Shown here in pieces: positions 55,416-64,000 of a DNA stretch of 64,000 nucleotides; within the stretch, counting starts at the first letter, position 1, and each line of letters begins with the position of its first letter. Made by a program: the position numbers and the translations under genes. Location of the stretch: NCBI GenBank assembly GCA_918026815.1, contig CAKJVC010000092.1:806001-870000 (forward strand). Reading direction: 5' to 3'. This stretch comes from Chalara sp. BL73 (Eukaryota; Ascomycota; Leotiomycetes; Helotiales). Under the pieces are notes generated by a model, which did no database searches, had not been told where the DNA came from, and saw only the letters and a program-made list of their open reading frames with translations.

Positions 55416-56033
55416 GATGTCAGGACCAGATCGCGCAGATCCTAGTGTAGGTCCAAAATCCAATCTAATTCTTCATGCGCCAAAGAAATTGACCACGGAA
55501 AGTAGTTTTGAAAACATGGATTCGCAAGACGCGCCGGGAACTTAGTTTCTTGCCATATTAGCCCTAATGCCATTTTTTAAATTGGAATTGGATGTTAGTC
55601 AACTTCATTCGAATGAAATGCGTTTTCAACCCGCTTAAATTCAAGTTCCTGGATATTATTGTCAGACTTATTGCTAAGTTTGTGTTTACAAATTATCTAA
55701 ACGGAGAACACAATCGTGGCATGAGGATTGAGCATCACTTTGCGATACCCAATACCAGTTAGATGCTGAAAAATCAGCCGTTCTCTTGAGACGCGGTAGA
55801 AACGATTCTTCGGGGGATAAACGAGTGAGCCACGGTTCATCATCGCATTTCATAGTAGCATTCCGATAGAATGGAATGAGGGATGGTCACGTAGCTTGAG
55901 TGGTTAATTGCGAATATATTAAGGAAACCTTGAAGCTAGAGATATGGGAAAAACTTAGGTCTACCTACCTACGTATATCCGAGCCCACTGCGCAAACTAT
56001 GACAAGAGCGATCTAGCCTTCTTACCGTTGGCT

Positions 56034-56091
56034 CAACTGAGCTCTCTAGAGTAATAACACTCTGCCTAGAACACCCCACCTAAGCTCAATG
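56034..56091. repeat. dispersed repeat related to the 19.56-kb block
   Basis: It contains CAACTGAGCTC, CACCCCACCTA and GCTCAATG in the same order as the block at 19564-19644, with different spacing and no tandem 14-bp expansion. Three shared 8-11 bp strings in order suggest one repeat family in two states of decay. Confidence 0.45.
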
Positions 56092-56213
56092 CGTTAGGTA
56101 ATTTCGACCATTCCGCGTCCTCTATTAGCTACAGTCTAGATCGGATATAAATGACGACCTAATAAACACCTTTTCCAATCCAAATCTGCACAACTTAGTA
56201 TCGTCGGATGTAA

Positions 56214-56426
56214 ACAAACACCGAGCCCCTCGAATCCCCAGTTTGCGGTCCTGCCCTCAATAGAGATCTTTTCCAGCAGCTCACCATTGATTTACCAGAC
56301 AGAGAAACTATTATCAAGACCAAAGTGTACATCCCTCTGAGTGTCAATATTGGTTACCTAGCGGCCGCTAATATCAAGAACGTTAAACAGACACTTGTTG
56401 AACAGAAAAGTTGCATTTCTGCTTAG
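56214..56426 (+). other. 70-codon open frame without ATG, coding-like, unknown
   Basis: Between TAA (56211) and TAG (56424) the frame reads like protein: PALNRDLFQQLTIDLPDRE, TKVYIPLSVNIGYLAAANI, KNVKQTLVEQ. It has no ATG and no clear splice partners. It may be an exon relic of a lost gene. I do not recognise the family. Confidence 0.3.
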
Positions 56427-57004
56427 TCGCTCTTGCTAGCGTTAGATATTGAAGGTATGAGGCACTCGCAGAGAATTATATATCAAAGATAATATGTCTA
56501 CTGGGTGCGCTTTCCGCTTCGTACCTTCCGTCCGCGTGTCAACCCTTTTCTATCTGAAAACTATGGCATCTACTCCACCAGTCTCATGAGACCATCAAAT
56601 TCCATGTATTCGTATACTTTACTATGGTACTTAGTTTCATACAGACTTAATGTCAGATCTGGCTTAGAACTTTAGTAAAAGTTGTGTGTCAATAATGCAA
56701 TTGGTCTCATTCTCGCTAAACCATGAGACAGGATCATTCGTATATAATCCAACAGCTCAGTCAAGTAAATGTTTTGTTTCTCATGATGCGTTCAGCGCAA
56801 AGGCTACGTTGCAAGTAAATTAACAAGATCGCCTCAAAGGTGTGAGCAGTTCCATGGACAGGGACAAAGCATCTGTAGTCTATCATTAGCCCCTCTTGTT
56901 GAGGCACAGTGCTAGGATTGATGTAATTAGTTACAATAGTAGACAGCTAGCCTGAGCGTCATTTTGTCCTATAACAGGAGAAGAGGCCTATATATGAACC
57001 CTCC

Positions 57005-59410
57005 CTATTCCCTAACAATATCCAAATCATCATCGTCATCATCATCAAGATCATTAGCAGCTATCCGTACAGCATCTCCACCAATGCTTTCCCTACCAGC
57101 TTCCCGTATACCTTTCTCGGTAACAAATCTCGTCTTCTTGACAGGTTGCAAATTCTCTCCGTTCTTCATCCTGCCAAGCTCTTTGGAGAGTGTTCCTCCC
57201 CAGCCAACAGCTGCTGTGCTCGAGGCGGTAGCTATCCTTTTCCGCTTGATCGGACCAAGCTGCACATCCTTTGCTTTACCGCTCAGCAGTCCTAATGATG
57301 CGGCATCCGGCACTGGTTCCGCTTGCATTTGAGTACTACTACTACTCGGTTCTAATCTCGAGCCCCGTTGTCGCATATAGTCTGCACCAAGACCTGTACC
57401 CATACCACCAAGCTTCTTTGCTAGTTCCCGCTCCTTCTCTTTAGCTAGAACCTGTTTTCTTATACGCTCTTCCTTCGAACCTCGATGAAAAGCATCGGCA
57501 TCATAGTCTACATCGTCGAGCAGATTGGCAGTGCTCCTTTTCGATATAAATATTTGAGAATGACTTTCTCTATCATATCTCGTTTTATCCTCTTCTTTGG
57601 ATTTGATCACACCTGTCATATCCTTGCTATTGAATCGGCGCTCGCCATAACCCCCACCGCTATAGGCACCTCGTCCGCGCGCTTTGCCGAAAGTCATAGA
57701 ACTAATCTCTGCTCGGTTTGATTTGCTCTTTTCCAGTGTGAGATTGACATGGAAGCTGCAGAATTCAGTATGCCGTCTATCTACCCACGAGTCGCACACC
57801 TTGCCGTCCTTCTTAATACTTTTACAAAATCCTAGATCTCTGGCTGAACCGACTTCGAGAATAGTATCTGCATTAGAATTCAAAGTCAGACTAAATTTGC
57901 CAGTAGCCTCTCTTCCCTTGGGTGGGGGCATAAAGCCAGGATTCAGTATGGCTATTATTGTCCCAGGCGTAAGCTTCCAGAACTGATCAAAAGCTGTATC
58001 AAAGAGAAATAGATCGAGCTCCCACTTCAAATCTGTTAACCCCATAATCATGAATTTCCCGCGGTTATCATTTTTCTTAACAGCATTGGGCTGGTGCGAT
58101 TTTGGGTCTGATTTCGAAGCTATTATTGCAAATACAACAACGTCTTCTTCGATATCTGGCCCAGAAAAATCCGGACTTTTCACAGTCCTTAGCAAATCCG
58201 GCACGAGAAATGTCTTCTTCCCAGATAAAAGACGAGTGAGTTCACTGTGAGGAATAATCCGTTTAGACAGGTGCTGTGATGAAAAGGGTTCGAACGACGA
58301 AGACTCGAATTCAGAGATATCTCGCGGCCGAGTGCTCGACCTTTGTCTATCCTCATAGTCATCTGAAGATATCGACGGCGGCGGTCTCCTTGCCATAGAT
58401 TGGGTTTCTGCATCTGCGTTCCCCGCCGTAGAGTTCGCCGAGAGCAACTTTGAGGCGGTTCTGCTTCGCGGCAGGCTATTACTTGGCTCATTGAATGATG
58501 CCAAAACTTCTTCTCTACTGTATCCACGATAAATCTGAGGAGATGGCAGCAATTCTACCGCAGTTTCCTTGAAGCTCTCCATTTTTTGGTGATCAATATC
58601 GAAGCCACGACTCCGCTTCTTCTGGATCCGTAATGCTCTCTCCTGACGCTCGACTTCTTCTGTCCTTGTTGCTACCAAACGTTCATTAAATGTTCTTGGC
58701 AAAGCCTCGCCAGTTCCTTGCGAGGAAATGGTATCAGCATTTCGGGCGCCCGCCTGAGATCCTGATCTCTGCAGGAACGGGCCTTGCAATTCCACATTTG
58801 GCTTCCTGAAACTAGGGGCTCTTCGCAGCGAAACATCGCTGGCCTTTACACCCTTGTCTATGCCCAAGAGAACGCGTTTTGGAGAAGTGTTGGTTTCTAT
58901 GGGTTGTGATCTTCGTATTGGTGAGACTGGAATCTCGACGTGTGTACTGGCCTGGGATTTCGATCTCTGCAACCGCTCCTCTTTCAATTCTGATATCCTT
59001 GATTGTGCTCGACTCGTAGCCACAGAATTTGCCCTTACCAGAGGAGCCGAGCCCACTCGAGCATGATTATTCTCCATGTCTGAGCTTTGCTTTGTCTTCT
59101 TTTGTAGTTTTTTAAGTTTCAAGCGTGCCTGAATTTCTTGCAATTTCAATTCCAAGGTCTCTTCATCATCCTCACCGGAGTCCTCCAAATCTACTACATC
59201 TTCCAGGTTGCCTCGCGCCACATATCTCAGCCGTTTTGTAGCTGATGGAGATGGAGAAGTACGTTCTGCTAATCGCCTGAGTCGATCGCGACCTCCTGGA
59301 GTACTCAAGAGTGCTTGGTGGGGAGATTTGGGAGGCCAATTGTCGTTGACATTTGCTTGCGAGAGTCAGCACAATTTCTACTAATTTTGAATTTACTTAC
59401 GCTGGGCCAT
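57005..59410 (-). CDS. MCM10: MCM10 DNA replication initiation factor
   Basis: This 786-residue protein has two exons: a 10-nt first exon (59401-59410), an intron at 59356-59400, then one long exon. The total is 2361 nt. MCM10 binds the CMG helicase and DNA polymerase alpha and is needed for origin firing. Visible domains are an N-terminal acidic coiled coil (ELKLQEIQARLKLKKLQKK), an OB fold (about 380-510, with FMIMGLTDLKWELDLFLFD and PGTIIAILNP) and the adjoining CCCH zinc finger with Cys514, Cys524, Cys536 and His539. The C-terminus is basic and then ends in an Asp run. Splicing restores NWPPKSPHQALLSTPGGR. It is divergent from RNase H2 subunit B. Confidence 0.93.
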
Positions 59411-59804
59411 TGTGAAATAATAATGCAGTTCTTGAAGGCAATGTTCGCAGTTCAGTCCTCAATCTCAATTGTTGATAAGCAATCCATGTTCCTTAGTATA
59501 TTATCCTGGTGATTAAGAGCTTCGAGACAACGAGTCGTGGAAGTGAAGTGTCGCAAAAAGGATATTCGAAAGTGCATATTGCAGATTGTGCTGGGTCAAT
59601 CGTTACGTAGCATGGCACATAGAACACAAATTGCTGGGTACAGTTTATATGTTGTACATTGAGGTTCTTGGAACATTTCGCTAAAGTGGAAACGCGTCAT
59701 ATCGCGTCCCGTCGCGTCTTCCCTCGAGGATCATTCCTCAGGTTAGAGCACATTCAACCAGGCCCTCGATCAAAAAGTGATTCAACCAGAGGTCAACACG
59801 AATA
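59411..59804. promoter_or_regulatory. divergent promoter MCM10 / RNase H2B
   Basis: This 394-bp shared promoter carries the cell-cycle-box cluster at 59692-59717 and no coding frame. Confidence 0.5.
59692..59717. promoter_or_regulatory. MluI cell-cycle box cluster
   Basis: ACGCGT at 59692-59697 is followed by two TCGCGTC copies at 59702-59708 and 59712-59718. MBF (Swi6-Mbp1/Res type) binds ACGCGT to drive G1/S genes. The motif is seen; binding is inferred, and isolated ACGCGT also occurs by chance elsewhere in the window. Confidence 0.5.
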
Positions 59805-61124
59805 ATGAAAACTCGGAATAGAACATCTGCAAAGGCCCCAGAAGCGGTTGAAACGCCGACATCGGCTGCTCCCAAAGTTCTCTTAGCGCCTGAATCGACA
59901 AATCCACCTCTCCTTTTCATCCTGCCAGGCAATGTCAGCTCAGAAGCTCGTATTGTTAGTCTGAAGAATCCACGACATCTTTCAGAGGACAGATACTATA
60001 TATGCCCTCAGAAGGGGATATATGAGTTCACCAAAGTTGCGACACCAAAGACCACGCCACGAAGCTGGTTCCTTCTGCCACAAGAGGAAGATGCGAGCAA
60101 CGGGGGTCAAACAAACGGGAAAGGACAAGGCTACATCACACGTAATGCCGATTTCTTCATGGCCACTCCTATAGACCCGTTGTTCATCCTTCTACCAGCA
60201 CTCAACCCACCGTCCAAATCGACAGAGCCGACGAAGAAATTGTTTCTGTCTGGCGATGACTATTTAGAAAGGGTTGAAGATGCATCCCCACATATTAAGG
60301 ATTTCTTGAGCGCTGGAAATTTCAGAATGCTTCTGGATAGCCGAATGAAAGCAGTATGTGACACTGTTGAGGCTGGCGATGAGACCATGTATCGATGGAG
60401 TGAGGAGAAATTATTGCAAGAGCTTTTGGAAAAGGCAAGGAACATGGCTGTGCAAGGGCTACCAGCAAGCATGGAAGAGAAGCTGATAAGAAAAGCGCTT
60501 GATATGCCAATGTCTAGTATTAAGAGAGAGGAAAGCTCAATGCACGAGTTGAATCAGGAGGTAGCAGCCACTCCGACGAACATAGCAGAAACAGATTCCC
60601 AGACGACCGAGTCAACCACAGATAGCGTCACTACCTCTTTTTCGGAAGCATCGACAGCAGCAACAGCTCTCTGTGATGGGTCTCCATCCGAGTCCACAGT
60701 TGTGAAGGCTGCACCAAGCATACCAACCATCACCGCTCCAGATGGCATTGCAGAACTCTTACGTCTTCGGACAGCTTTTCTGTTCACTTGCTCAAACTAC
60801 CTTGCGCCATATATATCCACGGGACTAAAGAAACTACTGTCTTCAAAGGAGTCGCCAGTAGACTTCACACCACTTGATGCACATCTTGCTCATCTTGCAA
60901 AGTTGCGCCAAGAAGCATTAGCTTCAAGATCGCTTGGTGACTACTCAAGGAAAAGAGGCATGAATGATGATGATGAAACAATAGAGGAACGTGCAGAGAA
61001 GAAGCGTAAAATGGACGAAGAGGAAAGGAGAAAGAAGGCGGGAATAAGCGTAGGGTTGAAGAAGCTCCAGAAGGTCAACACAACAGGAATGAAAAAGATG
61101 AGTGATTTCTTCAAAAAGAAATAA
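59805..61124 (+). CDS. RNH202: ribonuclease H2 subunit B
   Basis: This intronless 439-residue protein matches the Ydr279/RNASEH2B family, the non-catalytic subunit of the trimer that removes ribonucleotides from DNA. The N-terminal triple-barrel part shows LLFILPGNVSSEARIVSLKN and RYYICPQKGIYEF. It is followed by YITRNADFFMATPIDPLFILLP, the most conserved block. The helical middle (HIKDFLSAGNFRMLLDSRM) leads to a Ser/Thr-rich loop. The end, GMKKMSDFFKKK, resembles a PCNA-interacting peptide, although the first position is Met and not Gln. It shares a promoter with MCM10, in keeping with S-phase expression. Confidence 0.9.
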   Translation: MKTRNRTSAKAPEAVETPTSAAPKVLLAPESTNPPLLFILPGNVSSEARIVSLKNPRHLSEDRYYICPQKGIYEFTKVATPKTTPRSWFLLPQEEDASNGGQTNGKGQGYITRNADFFMATPIDPLFILLPALNPPSKSTEPTKKLFLSGDDYLERVEDASPHIKDFLSAGNFRMLLDSRMKAVCDTVEAGDETMYRWSEEKLLQELLEKARNMAVQGLPASMEEKLIRKALDMPMSSIKREESSMHELNQEVAATPTNIAETDSQTTESTTDSVTTSFSEASTAATALCDGSPSESTVVKAAPSIPTITAPDGIAELLRLRTAFLFTCSNYLAPYISTGLKKLLSSKESPVDFTPLDAHLAHLAKLRQEALASRSLGDYSRKRGMNDDDETIEERAEKKRKMDEEERRKKAGISVGLKKLQKVNTTGMKKMSDFFKKK

Positions 61125-61277
61125 TGTGTAGCATATAGAGCACAATGCCAGATAAGTATCTAAGTCTCAGAATGTACCAAGATAAGAGTCAGGCGTGTGG
61201 ATTGGCGTTGGGTATCATTTTATCTAGGCAATTGCTGGGTATCATGGAGTCAGGTTGTAGGGCAGTCATAAGATTCA

Positions 61278-62152
61278 TCACCGGACACCTCGAGCCCGCC
61301 CTCGAGTAGTGCCAATACCTCTCCCAATACCTGATCCACTTCGTCCTGTTTGTGATGTGCCTCGTCCTCCTGTACTCGGTCCACTAGCAACATATCCTGT
61401 TCCGCTGATGCCTCCCCCCAAACCTCTTCCTCTGCTCCTGCCTCTGCCTCTGCCTCTGACGCCTCTTACTGTCCCTGTAGCCTGTCGTTGTCTTTCTTCT
61501 TCTTCTGCTCTTTGCCTTGCCTCTTCTCTTCTCCTCTCTTCCTCGGCTGCCTTCCTTTCCGCAGCCTGTGCTCTCATGATTGCATCATTCTCTATATCTG
61601 CGACATCTTGACTTGCACCTTGCCAATTAGGGTTCAATATCAATCTCTGGTTATGCTCTGTCTGTGACAGTATACGGATCCAGGTATTTAATAGAGTAGA
61701 AGATGAATTGACTGTTTGCGATACAGTCTAGCTAATGTCAGTGAATAAGCTTGAGTTACAAAAATAAACTACTCACATCCATATTTCCCCTGGCAGCTTC
61801 CAGGCTTGATATCACTCCCTCAATCACCCCATTGATGCTCTTCACACTTTCTAGCTCTCTTCGTAGAGCAGCCTCTCTTGCCTGCTCCGCGCTGTATCAA
61901 CTATTACTTAGCTTATTGACCTGAAATCGAAACCGAGAACTCCACAACTAAGCACCGCACAACTCACCCAGATTCAACGACAGGAACCACTTACTCATAT
62001 TTTGATTCACCATTTCGATGTGGAGGGGCACTACTCTCTAATAGCTTAGCGTTAGGTTTCTGCTTGGACTTCTGAGTTCGTGATGGTGAGGTGAACAAAT
62101 CCTCGGGGTCTGAGTCTGATACATCCAAGTTGCCGATATCTAGGGTTGCCAT
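61278..62152 (-). CDS. DUO1: DASH/Dam1 complex subunit Duo1
   Basis: This 240-residue protein has three exons with introns at 61892-61994 and 61728-61776, totalling 723 nt. Duo1 is part of the ten-subunit fungal DASH ring that couples kinetochores to microtubules. The conserved helical core is REAALRRELESVKSINGVIE, EGVISSLEAARGNMD, then SSSTLLNTWIRILSQTEHNQ and RLILNPNWQGASQDV. An acidic N-terminus carries VSDSDPEDLFTSP. A Glu/Arg helix (AERKAAEEERRREEARQRAE) is followed by a long Arg-Gly-rich tail (about residues 180-240). It converges with RNH202 (154 bp apart) and is divergent from the next gene. Confidence 0.9.
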
Positions 62153-62651
62153 CTTATTATACTATTGTGGGTAGCTGGAGTTTTATTGTTTATGGCAGCG
62201 ATTCGTGGTGGGGTGGCACAGACGCGTTCTGATTCCGCGCCGTGATTGTGTTTACAATACTTGAGCCTCATAATTATGGGGCGGATCGTCACCAGCCACT
62301 TCACTTTTGAATTTCAATGTCAACCTCCTCATTATTGCTCAAGTAGGTCTTCCGCACCACCACAATCCAACACAGTTATTTACGACTGTTTTGGTGGCTC
62401 GCATAGATTCCCAATCGCTACCTTTGCAGTTGCATTCCAATTTGCTTCGTCAACATCTTGCACTTTCATTAGTGGACTCACTTTCGAAAGCTCCACAGGT
62501 TCACCTTTATACTTGCGTAACCAAAACAGGGTCTCGGTCTCATACGCTGGGCTGCGCTTTATCGAGAGCTCAGTCAAGCAATTCAAACTTCTGCCTAGTT
62601 CGATCTCAGCCTTTGACAAGCGGGAGCTAATAGCGCTCTGTCAGTATCATC
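62153..62651. promoter_or_regulatory. divergent promoter, DUO1 / unknown nuclear protein
   Basis: This 499-bp region contains ACGCGT at 62222-62227 followed by TTCCGCGCC (62233-62241, E2F/MCB-like). The open frames here do not have coding character. Confidence 0.45.
62222..62227. promoter_or_regulatory. MluI cell-cycle box
   Basis: ACGCGT, 70 bp upstream of the DUO1 ATG, is the second such box in the 57-64 kb block. It is a candidate MBF site. The short motif could be coincidental. Confidence 0.4.
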
Positions 62652-64000
62652 ATGGCGAGCGCTAGAGTTGCTGTAACTCCACCTCCACTCAGCCGGCGTG
62701 TGCCTGATACCCCTCTCTTTGGGGGAGACGACTTTCATGAGCCATATTCACCACGCAGAAAATCTGCTAGAGTCTCTCAACGATCTCGAGTTACAGAAAC
62801 CCCACCACCACAATCTCCCAAGAACTCAGTTTCAATGGATAGATCCTCGCCACCACCATCTTCCCCCCAAACGGCCCCAAAGAAATTGCCTAAGAACTCC
62901 CCCTATACGGAGAGCAGCAGAAGAGTGTCTGGAGCCTTGAACTACGATAGCGCTGCGTCTGCAGCTGCAATTCTCGGTCTTCCCACTCCAACCAAGAAAG
63001 CTGAGACCAATCGTCGATCTGAACTGCTTCGCAATAACGGCATGCTTCCCACTCCCGACAAGACTCCTAAGAAGCGCCCATCTGAGGCCGCTCCTGCTGT
63101 CAGGGCAGTTGCACGCACCTTATTCTCTAGCCGTAGCGAGACAATTGATGAGGTTATGCCATCTCCCAAGAAGAAGGCCCGCAAGAAGTATACTGGTTTC
63201 ACTTTGGACAGCTTTGGAGCGGGGGACGGCGATGAATCCATTCCGATTTATACAGACTCTAATGACCGTGTCCCCGAGGTCGATACCACAGATGAAAACC
63301 CATTCTATGGCGAAGCTACTATTCCACCACCTGAGCCAGCTAAGCGCACGAGCAAGCGGAGGAAGATCCATATCCCAGGCGAAGGCGAGCAAGACCTTGA
63401 TGAGGCAGAGAAGCGTGATGACGGTTTGGTCTATGTTTTGTAAGTACCTTCCACTCATGTTCAGCCATACCACTGACGTTTCTTTTCTCAAAGCCGAGGA
63501 AAGAAGGTGTTCCGTAAATTCGGCGAAGACTCTAATGATGTACCTGTTCGCTCTGAGACAGCGCGTGAGGCTGGGCTTGAAGGTTCTCCAGATGGCGGCC
63601 GCGTGACTCGTTCTGCAATCAAGCCACGTCTCTTATTCCCAACTGCTCAACAAATTGAGGCTAAGGAGAAGCGGCGGCAAGCGATTGAGGATGAGGAGGA
63701 GGCTGTTACTGACATTGAGGAGCACGAGCTAGCAACTCCTGTCAATGAGCGAGAGGAACCAGTTACTACTCCAAAGGCTCCCAAATTCGCACCTTTCTCT
63801 CCACCCCCCACCGCCAGAAGAGCCACTAGATCCAAGGATGTCCAAATGGGTAACTCTCCAGCCGGCCCTGGCAATGGTTGTGATGGCCAATCTGGTATGC
63901 TTTCAATGTTAAATACTAGCCCTGGTAGCTCATGTAGATCCATTGCTAACTCAAACCTGTTTAGATGAGAAGAAGCTTAGTCCATTCAACAATTGGCCAC
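62652..64000 (+). CDS. nuclear protein rich in S/T-P sites, partial at window end
   Basis: At least three exons, with introns at 63440-63493 and 63895-63964. The frame continues past 64000 (DEKKLSPFNNWP is the last part seen). About 425 residues are visible. The protein is largely disordered and basic, with many Pro-directed phosphosites (VTPPPLS, TETPPPQSPK, LPTPTKK, LPTPDKTPKK, MPSPKKKARK) and conserved-looking islands: YTGFTLDSFG, DTTDENPFYG, KRRKIHIPGEGEQDLD and GLVYVFRGKKVFRKF. The layout resembles CDK-regulated cell-cycle proteins, and its partners here (DUO1, RNH202, MCM10) support that, but I do not recognise the family. Confidence 0.7.

Larger units (their letters stand above)
55416..57004. 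other. Long intergenic region with repeat and relic frame
   Basis: About 1.6 kb. It contains the repeat block at 56034-56091 and an unexplained open frame at 56214-56426, both listed separately. The rest is AT-rich and featureless to me. Confidence 0.4.

Overview
The window is nuclear DNA of a filamentous ascomycete (Pezizomycotina; a leotiomycete-like fungus is my guess and cannot be proven from this sequence alone). The signs are short introns (45-125 bp) with GTANGT-type donors and CTAAC/CTGAC-type branch sites, fungal-only families (Zn2Cys6 factors, RTA1, PDR transporters, DASH Duo1, arylsulfotransferase-like secreted proteins), fungal P450s and gene-poor AT-rich spacers. I rebuilt the gene models by hand from splice signals. 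Every multi-exon model called intact gives an exon total divisible by three.

0-15 kb: two alpha/beta hydrolases, a type II membrane glycosyltransferase-like protein, a secreted single-pass protein, a decayed GH47 mannosidase remnant, a non-autonomous DNA transposon with a 9-bp target duplication, an arylsulfotransferase-family protein and a cytochrome P450. 15-20 kb: an 89-residue unknown protein, a dead O-methyltransferase, a live small methyltransferase and a dead MFS transporter. Together these look like a collapsing secondary-metabolite locus that ends at AT-rich and palindromic repeats.

20-32.7 kb: an intact amino-acid permease with six introns, a 69-residue unknown protein, a Zn2Cys6 regulator, two RTA1-family membrane proteins in tandem, a broken GTPase / coiled-coil / C2H2-finger gene and a broken opsin-like gene. 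32.7-38 kb: a divergent pair of secreted carbohydrate-active proteins, a large DUF5695-like protein and a GH43 enzyme. 38-40.4 kb appears empty.

40.4-50 kb: a Zn2Cys6 regulator divergent from a full-length PDR-type ABC transporter, with a 16-bp palindrome of the type bound by Zn2Cys6 dimers between them, then a CCC1/VIT1 iron-manganese transporter. 51-55.4 kb: a homeodomain-like plus C2H2 factor and two head-to-head small multi-span membrane proteins of unknown function.

57-64 kb: a conserved cell-cycle block with MCM10, RNase H2 subunit B, DASH subunit Duo1 and a Pro-directed-site-rich nuclear protein that runs off the window. They form two divergent pairs whose shared promoters each contain an MluI cell-cycle box (ACGCGT). 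The contrast between this housekeeping end and the pseudogene-rich accessory part (6-32 kb) is the main structural feature. I recognised no tRNA, rRNA or CRISPR array.
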